A stretch of 64,000 bases of DNA from Macrocybe gigantea. Taxonomy: Eukaryota; Basidiomycota; Agaricomycetes; Agaricales; Callistosporiaceae. The translations under genes were made by a program, and so were the position numbers. Positions within the stretch are counted from its first letter, which is position 1. The number at the start of each line of letters is the position of its first letter. The stretch covers positions 1-64,000 of the forward strand of contig SJRY01000138.1 in assembly GCA_011319805.1 (NCBI GenBank), read 5' to 3'. Of this stretch, positions 46,921 to 58,487 are shown piece by piece. The notes beneath the pieces are model-generated. The model searched no databases, was not told the DNA's origin, and was given only the letters and a program-made list of their open reading frames with translations.

Positions 46921-47844
46921 TCAAACGCTCTTTTTCACCAAACTCCAGACACCAGCCATTCCCGACATAAATGCAGCAGCCGCAAGGGCAGGCTTTACTC
47001 CAGCTGGTGGAGCCACGAGGTGAACAAAGACATGACTTTCGTAAGAAAATTAATAATACTCACCAGTTGATTTGTACAGGGCACCTGTCACCGCACCAGC
47101 ACCCATGCTACCGAAAATGTCGTGCTTTCCCCGCATAGCGTCTATAGATGAATTAACTCCGTTATACAAAAGGGCTGGACAGATGTCTAATTCAGTATAT
47201 GTAGACTGAGGAAGAGAGGCAATGACAAACCTAATACACCAGCCGAGTTGCCAATAAAAGTTCCCCTTCTCGTGACAGAGTTCAGGATACTATTGATCCG
47301 TAGTCTTGTGTTTGACATGGCAAGAGGCCTTCGAGCACCTTCGCGTAAGCCCCATACACCACCGATAGCCAAACCTTGAAACCCGAGTGAGCATGTGATA
47401 GGTCAAGAACAATAAGAGAATAAGAACGGGTGTCCAAGCGACCGAGATAAGGTGAGAGGGTCAGGGAAAAAAGGCCCCAAGCAATAGGCGTACGAACGAA
47501 TAAAGCAATTTGAAAGAGATCTCAAGCTCACCGCTCAGATACATCGTGCCCGTTCCATAACAAAGATCATCACTCCATCCCCTGGACGGCATGGCCGTGT
47601 TGGCACCAGGAAGGTCACTTGTTTTGTCATCCTCAAGAACGAGGTAGTCCAATTTATCACCCAAATCGGCAAGAGGATGTAGCTTCGTTGGGTCGTATGC
47701 AGCCAGAAAGACGTCAGAGGCCGTGACCGCGGTGTCAGGAACAATGGCCCCATCTGGCCGGGAGAAATTCGCAGAGCGAAAGACGTCTGAGACATTCTGA
47801 GATGAAGACGAAGACTGCGAGCTAGAGTCTTGGGTTTCGGCCAT
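46921..47844 (-). CDS. TIM23: Mitochondrial inner-membrane translocase subunit Tim23
   Basis: Channel subunit of the presequence translocase. It starts MAETQDSSSQSSSSSQNVSD, with a soluble receptor segment (KLHPLADLGDKLDYLVLED). The four-helix Tim17/22/23 domain follows across several exons: DDLCYGTGTMYLSG, LAIGGVWGLREGARRPL, RLRINSILNSVTRRGTFIGN, ALLYNGVNSSIDAMRGKHD, FGSMGAGAVTGALYKST and GVKPALAAAAFMSGMAGVWS, ending LVKKSV. The Gly-rich helices and the RxxRxxxILNxxTRRG loop are typical. It is divergent from the TPR gene with a 142 bp promoter holding two CACGTG elements. Confidence 0.92.
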
Positions 47845-47916
47845 GGGGAATAGATGGTATGGTATAGAGTAGGGACGTGGTGCAGTACAGTGCCACAAAC
47901 CTCAAATTTCCTTCCT

Positions 47917-47934
47917 CACGTGAATGGTCACGTG
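47917..47934. promoter_or_regulatory. Paired CACGTG elements in TIM23/TPR divergent promoter
   Basis: Two CACGTG sites (47917-47922 and 47929-47934) start 12 bp apart, a little over one helix turn, in the 142 bp between TIM23 (47844, minus) and the mitochondrial TPR gene (47987, plus). Spacing on the same DNA face may allow two dimers to bind side by side. Confidence 0.55.
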
Positions 47935-47986
47935 CCATTATAACACCAATGTCACTCGTTCGACGTTTTGAGCATCCTCTGCGTAC

Positions 47987-49068
47987 ATGTTGTCTTTGAG
48001 GTTTGCACGAAATTCCGCTCGACTTCGTGGTGCCCTAGGGAATCGTATCCGCCTTACCGAGGTATTATGCCCATCAAAATATGTTGTACAAGCCAAGAGA
48101 CAACACAGAGCAACCTGGCGAGGCATTACGATTACCAAGCGTAAGGAAACCTATCGCAGTGCTCGGTCGCATGCATTGCATTAAGAGTATCGGATTATAG
48201 GCTGGGCTACATCTCTTACTCCACATTCGACAGCCTCTGATCCTGCCGAAGTGGAATCCCTTAAATGCCTCGAACAAGGAACAGCAAAGCTAGAAGAAGG
48301 CGATGTGCAGGCTGCAAAGGAATTGTACCAAAGAAGTGTTGAGATTAAACGCACGGCTAGCGGGCTGTTCAACCTCGGAGTCACGCATTATCATTTGAGT
48401 ACGTTCCACAGCCGAGAGGCGTTGCTTTCTTGCTGTTTCATAGTCGTTTCGTTCTTAGAAGAATATGACGATGCCATTGCCGCCTGGAAAGAATCAATCG
48501 CGCTGCAGCCGTCAAGCCCTGATGCACACACTAGTATGAGCCTTCTTTCTCTCATATTTCTTGCCTGTTCAACCTCGTCTGAAGATTTGGCAAGCGCTTA
48601 TATCATCTCCCCAGTACATACCTTCGTTGTCCGAATTTTTCCACTCTCTGACAATCTGCTGTCTAGTTTCTCGGCCAGATTTGGCCTTACATCACCTTCA
48701 GTAATGATTTTCTCCGCCCCAATCTCAAGGTTGAGTTGAACTAAGCTGGTGGTCTAGAATTGCATCATCACTTGCCCCCGAAGATCCCGAAATTGCCTTT
48801 AATCTTGCTGCCGTTCTAGAAGCCAGTAAGTCATAGTCTCACTCGATGTCTGGGTTGATTAACAGCAATCAGCGGGTCGCCTCGAGGATGCCCTGGTGCA
48901 ATATCAGCGAAGCAAGGATTTCGGCGTTGAACGTGCTGCTGTCCATATTCGGAACGTAAGTTAAGCGTTCTTAACAGTGTAACCTTTGCATTCAATGATA
49001 CTCAGGTTAGCGCAAAAATTTTGGGAAAGCGCATGAAGGAGGCAGAAGCTCAAAAATCAGAATCTTGA
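47987..49068 (+). CDS. Mitochondrial-type TPR-repeat protein
   Basis: The start MLSLRFARNSARLRGALGNR is an amphipathic Arg-rich presequence suggesting mitochondrial import. Intron 48140-48186 joins ITK to QYRIIGWAT. TPR repeats follow: SLKCLEQGTAKLEEGDVQAA, SGLFNLGVTHYHL, KEYDDAIAAWKESIALQPSS and EDPEIAFNLAAVLEA, then GRLEDALVQYQRSKDFGVER. The end is ILGKRMKEAEAQKSES. About six short introns are present. No enzymatic domain is visible, so an adaptor or assembly role is likely. I do not know the exact orthologue. Confidence 0.75.
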
Positions 49069-49322
49069 AATCAGAACCCGCAGGGTCCCACTTCCCATTC
49101 CCATTTCATACCGCACTTCATTATCTCGACGCTTTTGTATAAGAAAAATTACTATACATACGTTAATTGATCCAGGACACGTTCCAACCGCCAGACGCGG
49201 CGCCCTCTGAATTACACACTCTGAGCTCAGCTGAATCTGTATCTCCATTATGAGCTGTTCCTCTCCAAGAACTGTTCTGAGTCATACCTTGGTCCGCGGG
49301 CCAACATCTCTCTCGACGACGA

Positions 49323-50182
49323 TCATGGGGGTCGCGTCCAATGTTGACGGAAACGTGGCTGGATCGGAGGAGACTCGTAAATCCTTTGGAGTATGGCGGA
49401 AATTTCGGAACGGGTGTAATCGGGCGACATATGGTCTTCTGGTTTTAGATACAAGATACGCTCGTGCCCTTCGCGGGATGCAGGAGGCTCAAAGTCGTTC
49501 GCAAACCTAGAAAGAACGGCCAAACCATGCTCGGGCGTTTTGATGGTTGGATGAGATTCTCCTGCGGCAGGGGCACAAACGATTATGCTTGATCACACGT
49601 CAGAGCATGTCACCTGGTAAAAACCTACTGCTTTGCAGCCTGGCCGCGCAGACCTGTAGAGAGTTGGCAACCATGCATTCATATCCCTTGGGATACGCAC
49701 CTCGTACGGTGTGTCGAAGACAATAACCCAGATCAGAGTTCCGGGGAACTCGCGCGCAATTCTGACCCAGTGAGATCTCTGCCTGTTGTGGACTCAACAA
49801 CCATATGGAAATCTCACGCCCCAATTTGAGGAAAACAATTATGACGAATCGCCAACGTACCAGCTATCGAAATTTGTGCGATCAATGCACACAGACGACC
49901 CCTGACTGAGGGATTGCCTAGCCAAACGTTCGACTTGACGTCTGTCACCTAGATCATCTTGATTGCATCTCTTAAACCTTGGGTAGTGAATTTGCAAGTG
50001 CTCCGCAAAGCTGGACTGTCCAAACTCTCAATGAGTGCCCTGAAGTTTCCAGATCGTCTGATGTGGAGCATCAATCCAACCTTTCCAGAAGCCACCAGTC
50101 CACAAAGGATGAGAACTATTCTCTGCTGCAGCCACGGCTCGGCATTGCTAGAGTCGCCAAACGGGTGGATCACTGGGCCCAT
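49323..50182 (-). CDS. P-loop kinase, polynucleotide-kinase-like (AAA_33 type)
   Basis: The start MGPVIHPFGDSSNAEPWL is followed by the Walker A motif VLILCGLVASGK, then, after a 65-nt intron, SSFAEHLQIHYPRFKRCNQD. Next come DLGDRRQVERLARQSLSQGS, VCIDRTNFDS, IAREFPGTLIWVIVFDTPYE, VCAARLQSS, HPTIKTPEHGLAVLSRFAND and RILYLKPEDHMSPDYTRSEI. This order (P-loop, DDLGDRR, CIDRTNF, VFDTP, R-rich lid, HPTI) fits the zeta-toxin/PNK-like kinases related to aprataxin/PNKP repair enzymes. A kinase acting on nucleic-acid or nucleotide ends is inferred; the substrate is unknown. About four introns are present. Confidence 0.75.
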
Positions 50183-50728
50183 CTCGAAGGTGGAGTTAGG
50201 AGGAAACGTGCATTGGGTGAAACATTCTTAAATAAGTTAAATTTAAGGTTCATGCCGACTCGGAGGTAGGGTTAGCGTGAGCGATTTTGCGAGGTTCAGT
50301 ATAGAGTTTCTGAGATTCTAACTATGCAACTTCGGTTGTAGCCGGTGCAGAAAACAATAAGGAGCCACTTTGCTGGGATATCGATCTACACTCCAATGCA
50401 TTTGTCAATGTCAAGAAACTCAAGACTTGATCACCACTGCTGCGCTGAAAATGTCCACAGCCATACTAAGACACCTGAAAGGGTATTTCACCAATATCCT
50501 ACTGGACATGTGCGCCTGCAGAGTGCTGAATTAAGCGAACGATGCGCGATCGATGCGACGAATATCCAATATTCAACTCTGGTCATTTCTCTGGGTCGAC
50601 GTCGCTAATCCCAAATGCATGCTCAACATCGGGGGCTGTGACCGGCTACTGCCGCTAGTTTAATTCAAAGGTCGTTGCCAAATACTACGTTTAGATACTT
50701 TTATTTCTTTTTACGAGTGCGCACAGGA
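50183..50728. other. Divergent intergenic region, no gene seen
   Basis: 546 bp between the P-loop kinase and RSA4 starts. Some short frames exist but none looks like protein. No CACGTG element, tRNA or repeat was seen. Confidence 0.45.
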
Positions 50729-52718
50729 ATGGCAACACTTATACCGCCACCAAAGCGACAAAAGGTCTATCATGGTATCTCGGAACCAGAGCCAGAACCA
50801 TTGAAACCATCTCAAAATGTTGTTGTGCACTTCCTTTCGGACGACGACGGCACTGCCTTAGCACCTGCTGTTACTTTACCTGCAAACACATCTAGAGAGG
50901 GTCTCGAGGTGCTAGTAAACAAGCTTTCATCACAGGCATGTACCTCTCCATGCTTGGTTCAATGGTTAATATAGACCGGGTATGATACAGGATGAAGATC
51001 CAATGCCATTCTCTTTCTATGTGTCCGTGCCTGAGGACGAGGACAGACCTCCTGGGGCACCTGCCAGACTGGTTATCACCAAGTCCATTGAGACAGACGT
51101 TTTGGAACACCCTTCACATATATTCACTCCAGAAGATGTCATTATAGTCCGTTGTTCGCCGCAGAGCGTATTCCGCGTTAGGCCTGCGACTCGATGTTCA
51201 TCAACACTCTCTGGTATGCACAAACTAATCGTGTATTGGACATGCGTGAAACTGCATACTATTTGAACAGGTCACGCTTCGCCCATTCTGTGCGCGGCTT
51301 TTTCCCCAACGGGAAGAGTGCTTGCAACAGGATCCGGGGATAATACAGCACGACTATGGGATCTCGACACTGAAACACCCTCGCACGCCCTCGTTGGGCA
51401 CCAAGGCTGGGTGTTGTGCATTGAATGGGAAGCCATGGAAAGAAAACTAGCTACTGGTGGGCACGAAGGTCACGTAAGTTACACCAAGCGCTGTTAATCA
51501 TCAATGGAGCGGTTATTAACGTCCACATAAACCTGCAGGTCAGATTGTGGGATCCAAGGACCGGGAGACCCATCGGCGATGCGATGAAGGGGCATACGAA
51601 ATGGATCACCTCCCTGGCATGGGAGCCGATACATATGTAAGGTGTCGATGGTGTCATTTAGACTGGACAGGGCTAATTCCATTCCTATTGTCTGTCGCTG
51701 AGACAGAAATCCAACAAGTCCTCGTTTGGCATCATCTTCTAAAGATGGAACTGTTCGCGTCTGGTCTACGCAGAACCGAAGCATGGAGTTCTGTCTGAGT
51801 GGCCATTCTGCTAGCGTGAACGTTGTTAAATGGGGCGGTGCGAGCGGGCGATGTGGAGTCCTGTATACTGCAAGCAACGATAGAACGGTCCGAATCTGGG
51901 ATGCTGAAACGGGCCGCCCAATCCAGACATTCAAAGACCATGCACATTGGGTAACGACGCTGGCTCTCAACACCGACTTCGTACTCCGTACGGGCCCTTT
52001 CGATCACAAAGGCATCATGCCCACCTCTGATGAGCAAGGTATGACAGCACGGGATGCTTCTACATGGAAACCTGCTTGACCCTTCCTTGTAGCCCAGGTA
52101 TTGGCCCGACAAAGATACAGCAAATTGCTCCAGACAACTTCGGAATTGCTTATATCAGGCTCTGATGACCATACCCTGTTCCTCTGGTCGCCCTTCTCTT
52201 CATCCTCCATCAACCCTCAGCCGCAGAGCAATATGCACACGAACAAGAAGTCGTTGATCGCGCGCCTGACTGGTCATCAACGACAGATTCTGCATGTCGC
52301 TTTCTCACCAGATGGTCGATGGGCAGCTTCTGCTGGTGCTGATTCTGCAGTGAGATTGTGGAATGGCCGGACAGGAAAGTTTATTGCTGTGTTGAGAGGC
52401 CATGTGGGACCTGTTTATAGGCTTACTTGGAGTGCCGATTCAAGGATGGTAGTCAGCGCTAGCAAGGATGGGACACTCAAGGTTAGTTGCATCTTCATCC
52501 AGCCCCACCTATCTTGATATTCGGCTATCTAGATATGGGACCTGAAGACATATAAAATCAAAACTGATCTCCCTGGCCACACGGACGAAGTGTACTGTGT
52601 AGATTTCGTTGCTGACAAGATTGTTAGCGGAGGCAAAGATAGAACTGTTAAAATGTGAGCGGTACTACCTTAGAGTCCGAATCCCTTACGCTAATGCCAT
52701 TGAAGCTGGAGGAACTGA
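50729..52718 (+). CDS. RSA4: Ribosome assembly protein Rsa4/Notchless (WD40)
   Basis: Rsa4 binds pre-60S ribosomes and is pulled by the AAA-ATPase Rea1. The start MATLIPPPKRQKVYHG leads to the NLE domain (NVVVHFLSDDDGTALAPAVT, IETDVLEHPSHIFTPEDVI, VFRVRPATRCSSTLSGH). Eight WD repeats follow, among them ILCAAFSPTGRVLATGSGDN, KLATGGHEGHVRLWDPRTGR, LASSSKDGTVRVWSTQNRSM, VLYTASNDRTVRIWDAETGR, LLISGSDDHTLFLWSPF, HVAFSPDGRWAASAGADS and MVVSASKDGTLKIWDLKTYK. The last intron (about 52655-52705) gives the family ending VKIWRN, so the stop is 52716-52718. Confidence 0.93.
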
Positions 52719-52951
52719 ATGTATCAGACTTTAACGACCATAATTTCCTTGTGAGATCTCAGCGCAGCGCAAAGCTTTTACGACAGACGAGCTTTCAGGG
52801 TTACATCAACCGTTAGCGTGGGTTCAATACTGGAATGGCCAGGTAATAGCAGCCTAAAGAGCAACCTTATTGTCCAACATTCCACACGTCCGTATCCATG
52901 GGATTGATGGCGAAAGAAATCGAAATATAATGTACTAAACAAAGATCGTAT

Positions 52952-55095
52952 TCAACGACCGCTGACTGTTGCTGAAGAGTCTCTTCGAATTGTGCTCGAC
53001 GAGCCGGCAATAGAGGGACCTTGTCCAGAAGTAAATTTGTTCGGATGATCGGGTATTTTTGTGATTTCTTTCTTTGCCTCTTCCCAAGCCTGCAAATTCT
53101 AGAGCAACAGACATTCGTAATCGGCTGAATTCTGATTATCGATCATGAGCTTACCTTCTTACACCAGTCGCGATGACTTCTAGCCATGCTGATGGCCATC
53201 TCACGCAGGTCCGCCACCTTTTGTCGTTGAAAGCGATCAAGATCGGCTTGAATGGTCGAACTGGAATATTTCAAGTCCTGGGCAGTAAGGTGCAAGGCAT
53301 CTTCCAACTGTTCCAACTATGAGCATATACACCCGTGTGCCCTAGATAAAGACGTCACCTGTGATATCGTCTCCCTCGTCTTCGTTATACTGTTTCTGCG
53401 GGCAGTTTCAGGATCCACGTCCATCATGCCATGCAGAGTATAGCTTAAAGCGTTCAAGAATCCCATTCCAGGGGGTCTTGTGCGTCGACGGGCGGGGTTT
53501 GGACCAGGATGAGGAGGCAGATAAGTGGGAGGTGTGTGGGCGTCTGCTCCTTCTGAAGTCGCACTAACTTCTCCCTCTGGATACTCCGCATTACCCTCCT
53601 CTTCTGGACTCTTCGGCGTTTTGTTTCCTGCAGACCTTCCTTGACCAAGCGCCTCTTCAAGCCTCTGAGCCTCCTTTTCGCTCTTCTCCAAAGCCTCCAA
53701 CTGCTCGCGTTTAGCTTCGAGACCGTCTTGCGTTATTTCGTATTGTGCGTGTTTCTGATGGCGATAAACGAGCAATTTCTTGATAATAGAAGCGAATTGG
53801 GAATACTCGTGAAGAGGTTCAGCCCAGTTCTGTTCCAATTCCTGCAGCTAATGAATGACATGAGTTAGCTCATGGTGAGTATCAGGAAAGATGAGGTTGA
53901 CACACCAGCTTGGCGGTAGATATGTATGTAGCGTCTGATGCCTGCCCGGTCTTCTCGATTGCGCTTGCCAGTTCCCCGCTTTCATTCAGGCTGAATCCAT
54001 TGAGAGCGGCACCCAAATCAGCATAATCTTGTGCATGATCTGGAATGTGTAGAACATATAAACGCAATGAGAAGTCTGAAGACCATCTGACAACTGACCT
54101 GACCAACGTTTGACTACTCGACGGGTAACTTTCTCCATTGGTCCGCTGAGGTGATTTGCAAACTTGGTAGTGAAAGCTTCAGAATCGAGAAAACGTTGGT
54201 CGGGATGACGAAGAGGATGGGCGGCAGACGGATTGGGAAGAAGCATGTAAGCTGGCGAGGCGTTTGGGTCTGTTGGATTATGTGAAGGCGCCTTGAGACC
54301 ATTCTTCGGGAGGAGGGTCAGAGGTGAAGAATTCAGAACTTCTGTCTGTAAGGAGTTGATTCGGATTCACAAGAAAAGGTCAGGAAATGTGCGCACCCAA
54401 GAGACCTCTCCTTCAAGGAAACGGTGAAAGACATGTTCGTTAGAGAGAATGGGGTGCCGTGCTAATCTGTTCAGGAAAGTTTGCAGCATTCGTTTCCGTC
54501 TTGCAATCATAGCAGCATCCTCCTTCGCTTTTGCTTGCTTCACGGCGTAATCTCCTATCGTCTGCTTGGAAGGGATGGGAGGTATAATCAATGTGGGGTA
54601 GAGCTTGCCCAAGTTCGCTCGTAAGGACTCGAATTCAGAGTAACGGTGGTGTGCTTCTGCGTCCTGGAGCAACGATCAAATAGAGCGAGCGCGAATCAAT
54701 TGCGCGACTGACCCCAGTTCTTATGACATAGGCAATGTACAGAGAACTGGCATTCGCGGATGTCTTTTGGGCATCGGTTATCTTGCCGTTGCCCGTCAGC
54801 GTTGTGTGCCTTGGTCCTCAGGGTGAATGCAACGCACCAAAATTTCGACATCTTCTCCAGAATGCAAATACCGGTCGCGGGCGCAGCAGAAGTCACTCTT
54901 AAACATCGTCTGCGGTTGTCTGCGTGACCCAGGAGACGGAAACGGGCGACTCAACGACGACGGTGTAGGAAGGGTCTGGGCTCGATTTGGAGGTGAGGGT
55001 GGCTCAGAAAGGTCGACTCTGGACGTAGACGACGTTTCGGAGGTTAGGATGTCGCCATCCTGGTCAAAAGGGTTGTCGTCCTCGAAGGTATCCAT
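52952..55095 (-). CDS. Sorting nexin, Snx41/Atg20-like (PX-BAR)
   Basis: Binds PI3P on endosomes and acts in retrieval sorting and selective autophagy with Snx4. It starts MDTFEDDNPFDQDGDILTSE. The PX domain spans RYSEFESLRANLGKLYPTLI, PPIPSKQTIGDYAVKQAKAK and RRKRMLQTFLNRLARHPIL (RYSEF and the RRK...LQ basic helix are the lipid-binding parts). The BAR-like helices follow: KVTRRVVKRWSDHAQDYADL, LEQNWAEPLHEYSQFASIIK and EALEKSEKEAQRLEEAL. A Pro/Ser insert and another helix (QKVADLREMAISMARSHRDW) come before the end TVSGR. The long insert between BAR helices fits Snx41/Atg20. No frame break was seen. Confidence 0.88.
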
Positions 55096-55270
55096 CCTTA
55101 GATGCAATTGCGTCGAGTTTTAGAACAGTAAGCGCAACAAGATCAAAGCAACGTTGGACAAGGGGTGTCAGAGGAAAGAAGAAGCGACGATGTATGCAAC
55201 TCTGAAAGATTCCTCCATAAATGCCATTCTCGACATCATATTTGGCCTTGTTCCGTTCTAGTGGCTCAGC

Positions 55271-57099
55271 TCATCCAAAGACCCTGAATCCGCTCTTCAA
55301 CGACTCTTCTGCTCGCTGCTCCATCTCATTCTCCTCCGCTGCATCAACATTATATTCAAAGCCTTTTCCAAGCAACGACGCGAACAGTTCATCAACTTGT
55401 TCTCATGCCAGGCTCCGACTATGGGCACTGGAACCATAAAATTTTGCAGCTTCTCGTGAACTTGATATCTAGCGAACGCAAACCTCGATGTCAGGAAACC
55501 CACATACATGGCAAAACACCGCTAACCGTATTTTTCTGCCTTTGCTGGCTTTAGTGTCGACCCGCTTGTTGGCCCTTTTTTGCTTTGCATTGCTTTCCAG
55601 TCATCAGCGAAGCTATCCCCGCTCTCTTTTGAGCTTATGACATCTCTTAGCAGCTGTTGATAGAAATCGGTATCGTCGAAAAGTTCCAGATCTTCTTTCC
55701 CCAAGTCGCCTTCGCCTGTCTCTGCCGGCGCTCCGATTCGAGAGCCTTTGGTTTTCCGGGTCCGCGTTCTTGCCAGTAATTTGTCGTGCTCCTGCAAGCT
55801 ACCTTCGATGATCTTGGCAATCGATTGAGGTGCTTCAGAACCTCTTGACAGGAATCCACCTCGGTTCGTGGGAGTAGCACAGAAGGGGCAACAGCTTGTA
55901 CTTTTGCAGACCATTTCGCCAAAGTTTGGATGACATAGGGATGCGTGCTTGTTTCGTTCTTCATCAGCAAAGACTAACATCGCCGCGTTAAACAATATAC
56001 ACACCAAACCTCGAGGGATGATACTGCCCGAGTCGCTTCCTCCAACACTCCTAGAGCTTCCGTACTATCATCTGACTCTATCCTGCGCCGTTTGCGACGT
56101 GGAGGCGTTATACCTTCATTAAATTCAAGCAGGTGCTTGGCGGGGAGGCAGAATCAACAAATTCTGTACAATCAACTCGAGTTTTGAGCACACACCTCTT
56201 GTAGTTCAAAGAGTTCGTTGGAGAGCTCACATGCCTCCGTTAGAAGTCTATGCAGGGGCGCTTTACATTCAGTAGATGACAAGAAACTGCACATTTCGCC
56301 CGGCTTGCTTATCATTTATGTCAGAGGAGCGGAGTCAAGAAGAAAATACACCTCACGGGCGGCAGTGAGTTGCAGGTCGCGACTGCTTTCTGCAGACGAA
56401 TACGAGCATCCACGAGGACGTCCCAAATAGCCTAAAACCAATATTAAAACGAGATGGTGCGACAAAAACAATATGACGCAAACCAATTGGCGAACAACAG
56501 CTTTCCCTTTCTTGCTGTCGTCTTCTTGCTTTTCCCGCATAGTGGTGGAAGGTTCTGGTGCATTTAGATGCGGAGCGCTATGATGCTCATGCTTGAAATC
56601 GGATGCCTCTTCCGCCATTTCGTTCCGGTTTCGACGGAAGTGTCGCTATCCGCGCCGTCAAGCCGTTCATCACCATCGTCTCCCCAAATTCTTCCTCCTG
56701 AGATTCCTCTTCCTCTGCACTGACTTCTCGGTCATCTTCTTCACTTTCATTCAGAAGGTCCCGTCTGAGGATCTTGACACCATCATACTTGGGGTCAGAA
56801 ACGCCATCGTGAAGTTTTCGCAAGCCACTCGAACTGTCCATAACGAAAGCAAAAATAAGTCATTAACTGAGAAACGGACACCAGAAGCTGTGGCTGACCC
56901 AACCGTCAGATAGTGCTCTCTGGCGGCAGGATCTGTACTGGATCCATGCAACCCATCGAGGTCGTTCGCAGCCTCGGATCAAAGTCTTAACAGTTCATTA
57001 GACCATTCTTGAAAGAAAAATCGGACGATACCTACCGACCGGAGCAGCATCCTGAAGTTGTGCAATTTGTTCAGCCAAGGATAGACGCGCTTTGAGCAT
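55271..57099 (-). CDS. BFR2: Bfr2/AATF (Traube) pre-rRNA processing protein
   Basis: A nucleolar factor of the small-subunit processome. It starts MLKARLSLAEQIAQLQDAAP, then FDPEAANDLDGLHGSSTDPA, AAREHYLTVG, LRKLHDGVSDPKYDGVKILR, an acidic Glu-rich stretch (SAEEEESQEEEFGETMVM), IWDVLVDARIRLQKAV, and the C-terminal TRAUB domain: LFDDTDFYQQLLRDVISSKE, VHEKLQNFMVPVPIVGAWHE and LGKGFEYNVDAAEENEME. The last residues are ESLKSGFRVFG. Six or more introns are present. The upstream gap to TAF10 is 502 bp, one of the longest here. Confidence 0.88.
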
Positions 57100-57601
57100 T
57101 GCGGTCTGAGCAAAAGAAATTTTCGATCACGTTATCTTGCGCAGGCAAAAATTTTCTGAACTTCCTATATACGATACATATATCGGTCTATTCGTGAATA
57201 GACAAGTACAACAGCATTCATTTACATCCGGAAATAACAACCTGTGTCGTCTCTAAAAGCGTTACCTGGAAATATTGATCGTCAGGAAAGATGTTCATCC
57301 GATAAAGGTGCAAAAGATTCAGAAAAAACGAGTACGCCTGCCAAAGCAAACGTATTCGAAGGTAGCTGAGATGGGTTTCTGCAGTGCGAGATCCCTCGCA
57401 TAAAGCCAAATGCCTCAAACATCATAGAAGAGGAGGAAGGATTGAACGAGATGGAAGAAATGCAACTCACCATGAGCAGGTATAACGAAAAGACCAAACA
57501 TCACAACTGGACCAAATATTTAAATAAAAGCAATCAAAGCCCGAAACTCCGCTTGAACTTGGTCTTGTGCTCCGTCTCGCGTCATCGTCAAGCATATAAG
57601 G
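57100..57601. promoter_or_regulatory. Divergent promoter of BFR2 and TAF10
   Basis: 502 bp between start codons. It holds AT-rich stretches near 57160-57185 (tatatacgatacatatatcgg). Minor frames on both strands look like noise. No CACGTG element was seen. Confidence 0.4.
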
Positions 57602-58283
57602 ATGTCGAATTCTGCCCCCTCCCCTGCCAATTTTACTTATTCTACCTCCTCTTCGTATACCCAACCTGTTGCTCAGGATGCCCAACAGCAATCTGGCTCG
57701 TCAGCAGCGGCTTCCTCTTCCACCACTCAACCCCAGTCACGACAAGCGATAGAGGAAGCACGGAAAGACAGAACCTTAGCAGAGTTCTTGCTGATGCTCG
57801 ACGACTATCAGCCATTGGTCTGTCAATCGAGTTTTTGAATGAGTGTTCAACGTCTCACTTGTAATATGTACCCCAGATTCCGACGGAGGTCACCGATTAC
57901 TACCTACAACGTGTTGGCTTCGAATGCGAGGATATTCGGCTGTAGGCTTCATTCCGCTGGTGTTTGAAGCCACTCACTCCGTAACCTTCAGGAAACGTCT
58001 GCTGTCCCTAGCGGCCCAGAAATTTGTCTCTGATATTGCTGCCGATGCCTATCAGCACGCTCGAATTAGAACAAATGCCTCAGGTGGAAGAGCTCGGATG
58101 ACACAACCATTGTCCGGCCCCATGTCCGCCAAGGTTCGGCAATATCCCTTTTTCTTTCTTTTGTACTTTTATAACGATTGGAATTGCAGGATAGGACACG
58201 AACGACTCTGACTATGGATGATTTGAGCGCAGCATTGTCAGAATACGGCATCAATGCTCGGAAACCAGAGTTCTATCTTTAGG
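57602..58283 (+). CDS. TAF10: TFIID/SAGA subunit Taf10
   Basis: A histone-fold subunit shared by TFIID and SAGA. It starts MSNSAPSPANFTYSTSSSYT with a Ser/Gln-rich tail. The fold follows across four exons: DRTLAEFLLMLDDYQPL, IPTEVTDYYLQRVGFECEDI, RLKRLLSLAAQKFVSDIAAD, AYQHARIRTNASGG and, at the end, TLTMDDLSAALSEYGINARK with PEFYL before the stop. Introns lie near 57815-57876, 57940-57990 and 58133-58190. Sequence and order match Taf10 closely and no frame break was seen. Confidence 0.93.
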
Positions 58284-58487
58284 AGCGTTTCCTTCACTGT
58301 TTTCCGCGATTTTGTACGTAGACATCTGCTACCTATTGGGCGTGCAAGCTAGGATTGAATTTCAATGAAGCAAATGCTAGACAACATGTCTGTGCATTAC
58401 TTCCCCTAGGTGGGCCGGAGACCTCCCTACATTCTAGACCTTGTCCGTCGTCATGTATAATAATCTGTAATCGGCGCAACGATACTC

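Noticed and set aside
50345..50608. 87-codon plus-strand frame
   Set aside because: Composition is not protein-like, no family match, and no splice signals link it to RSA4.
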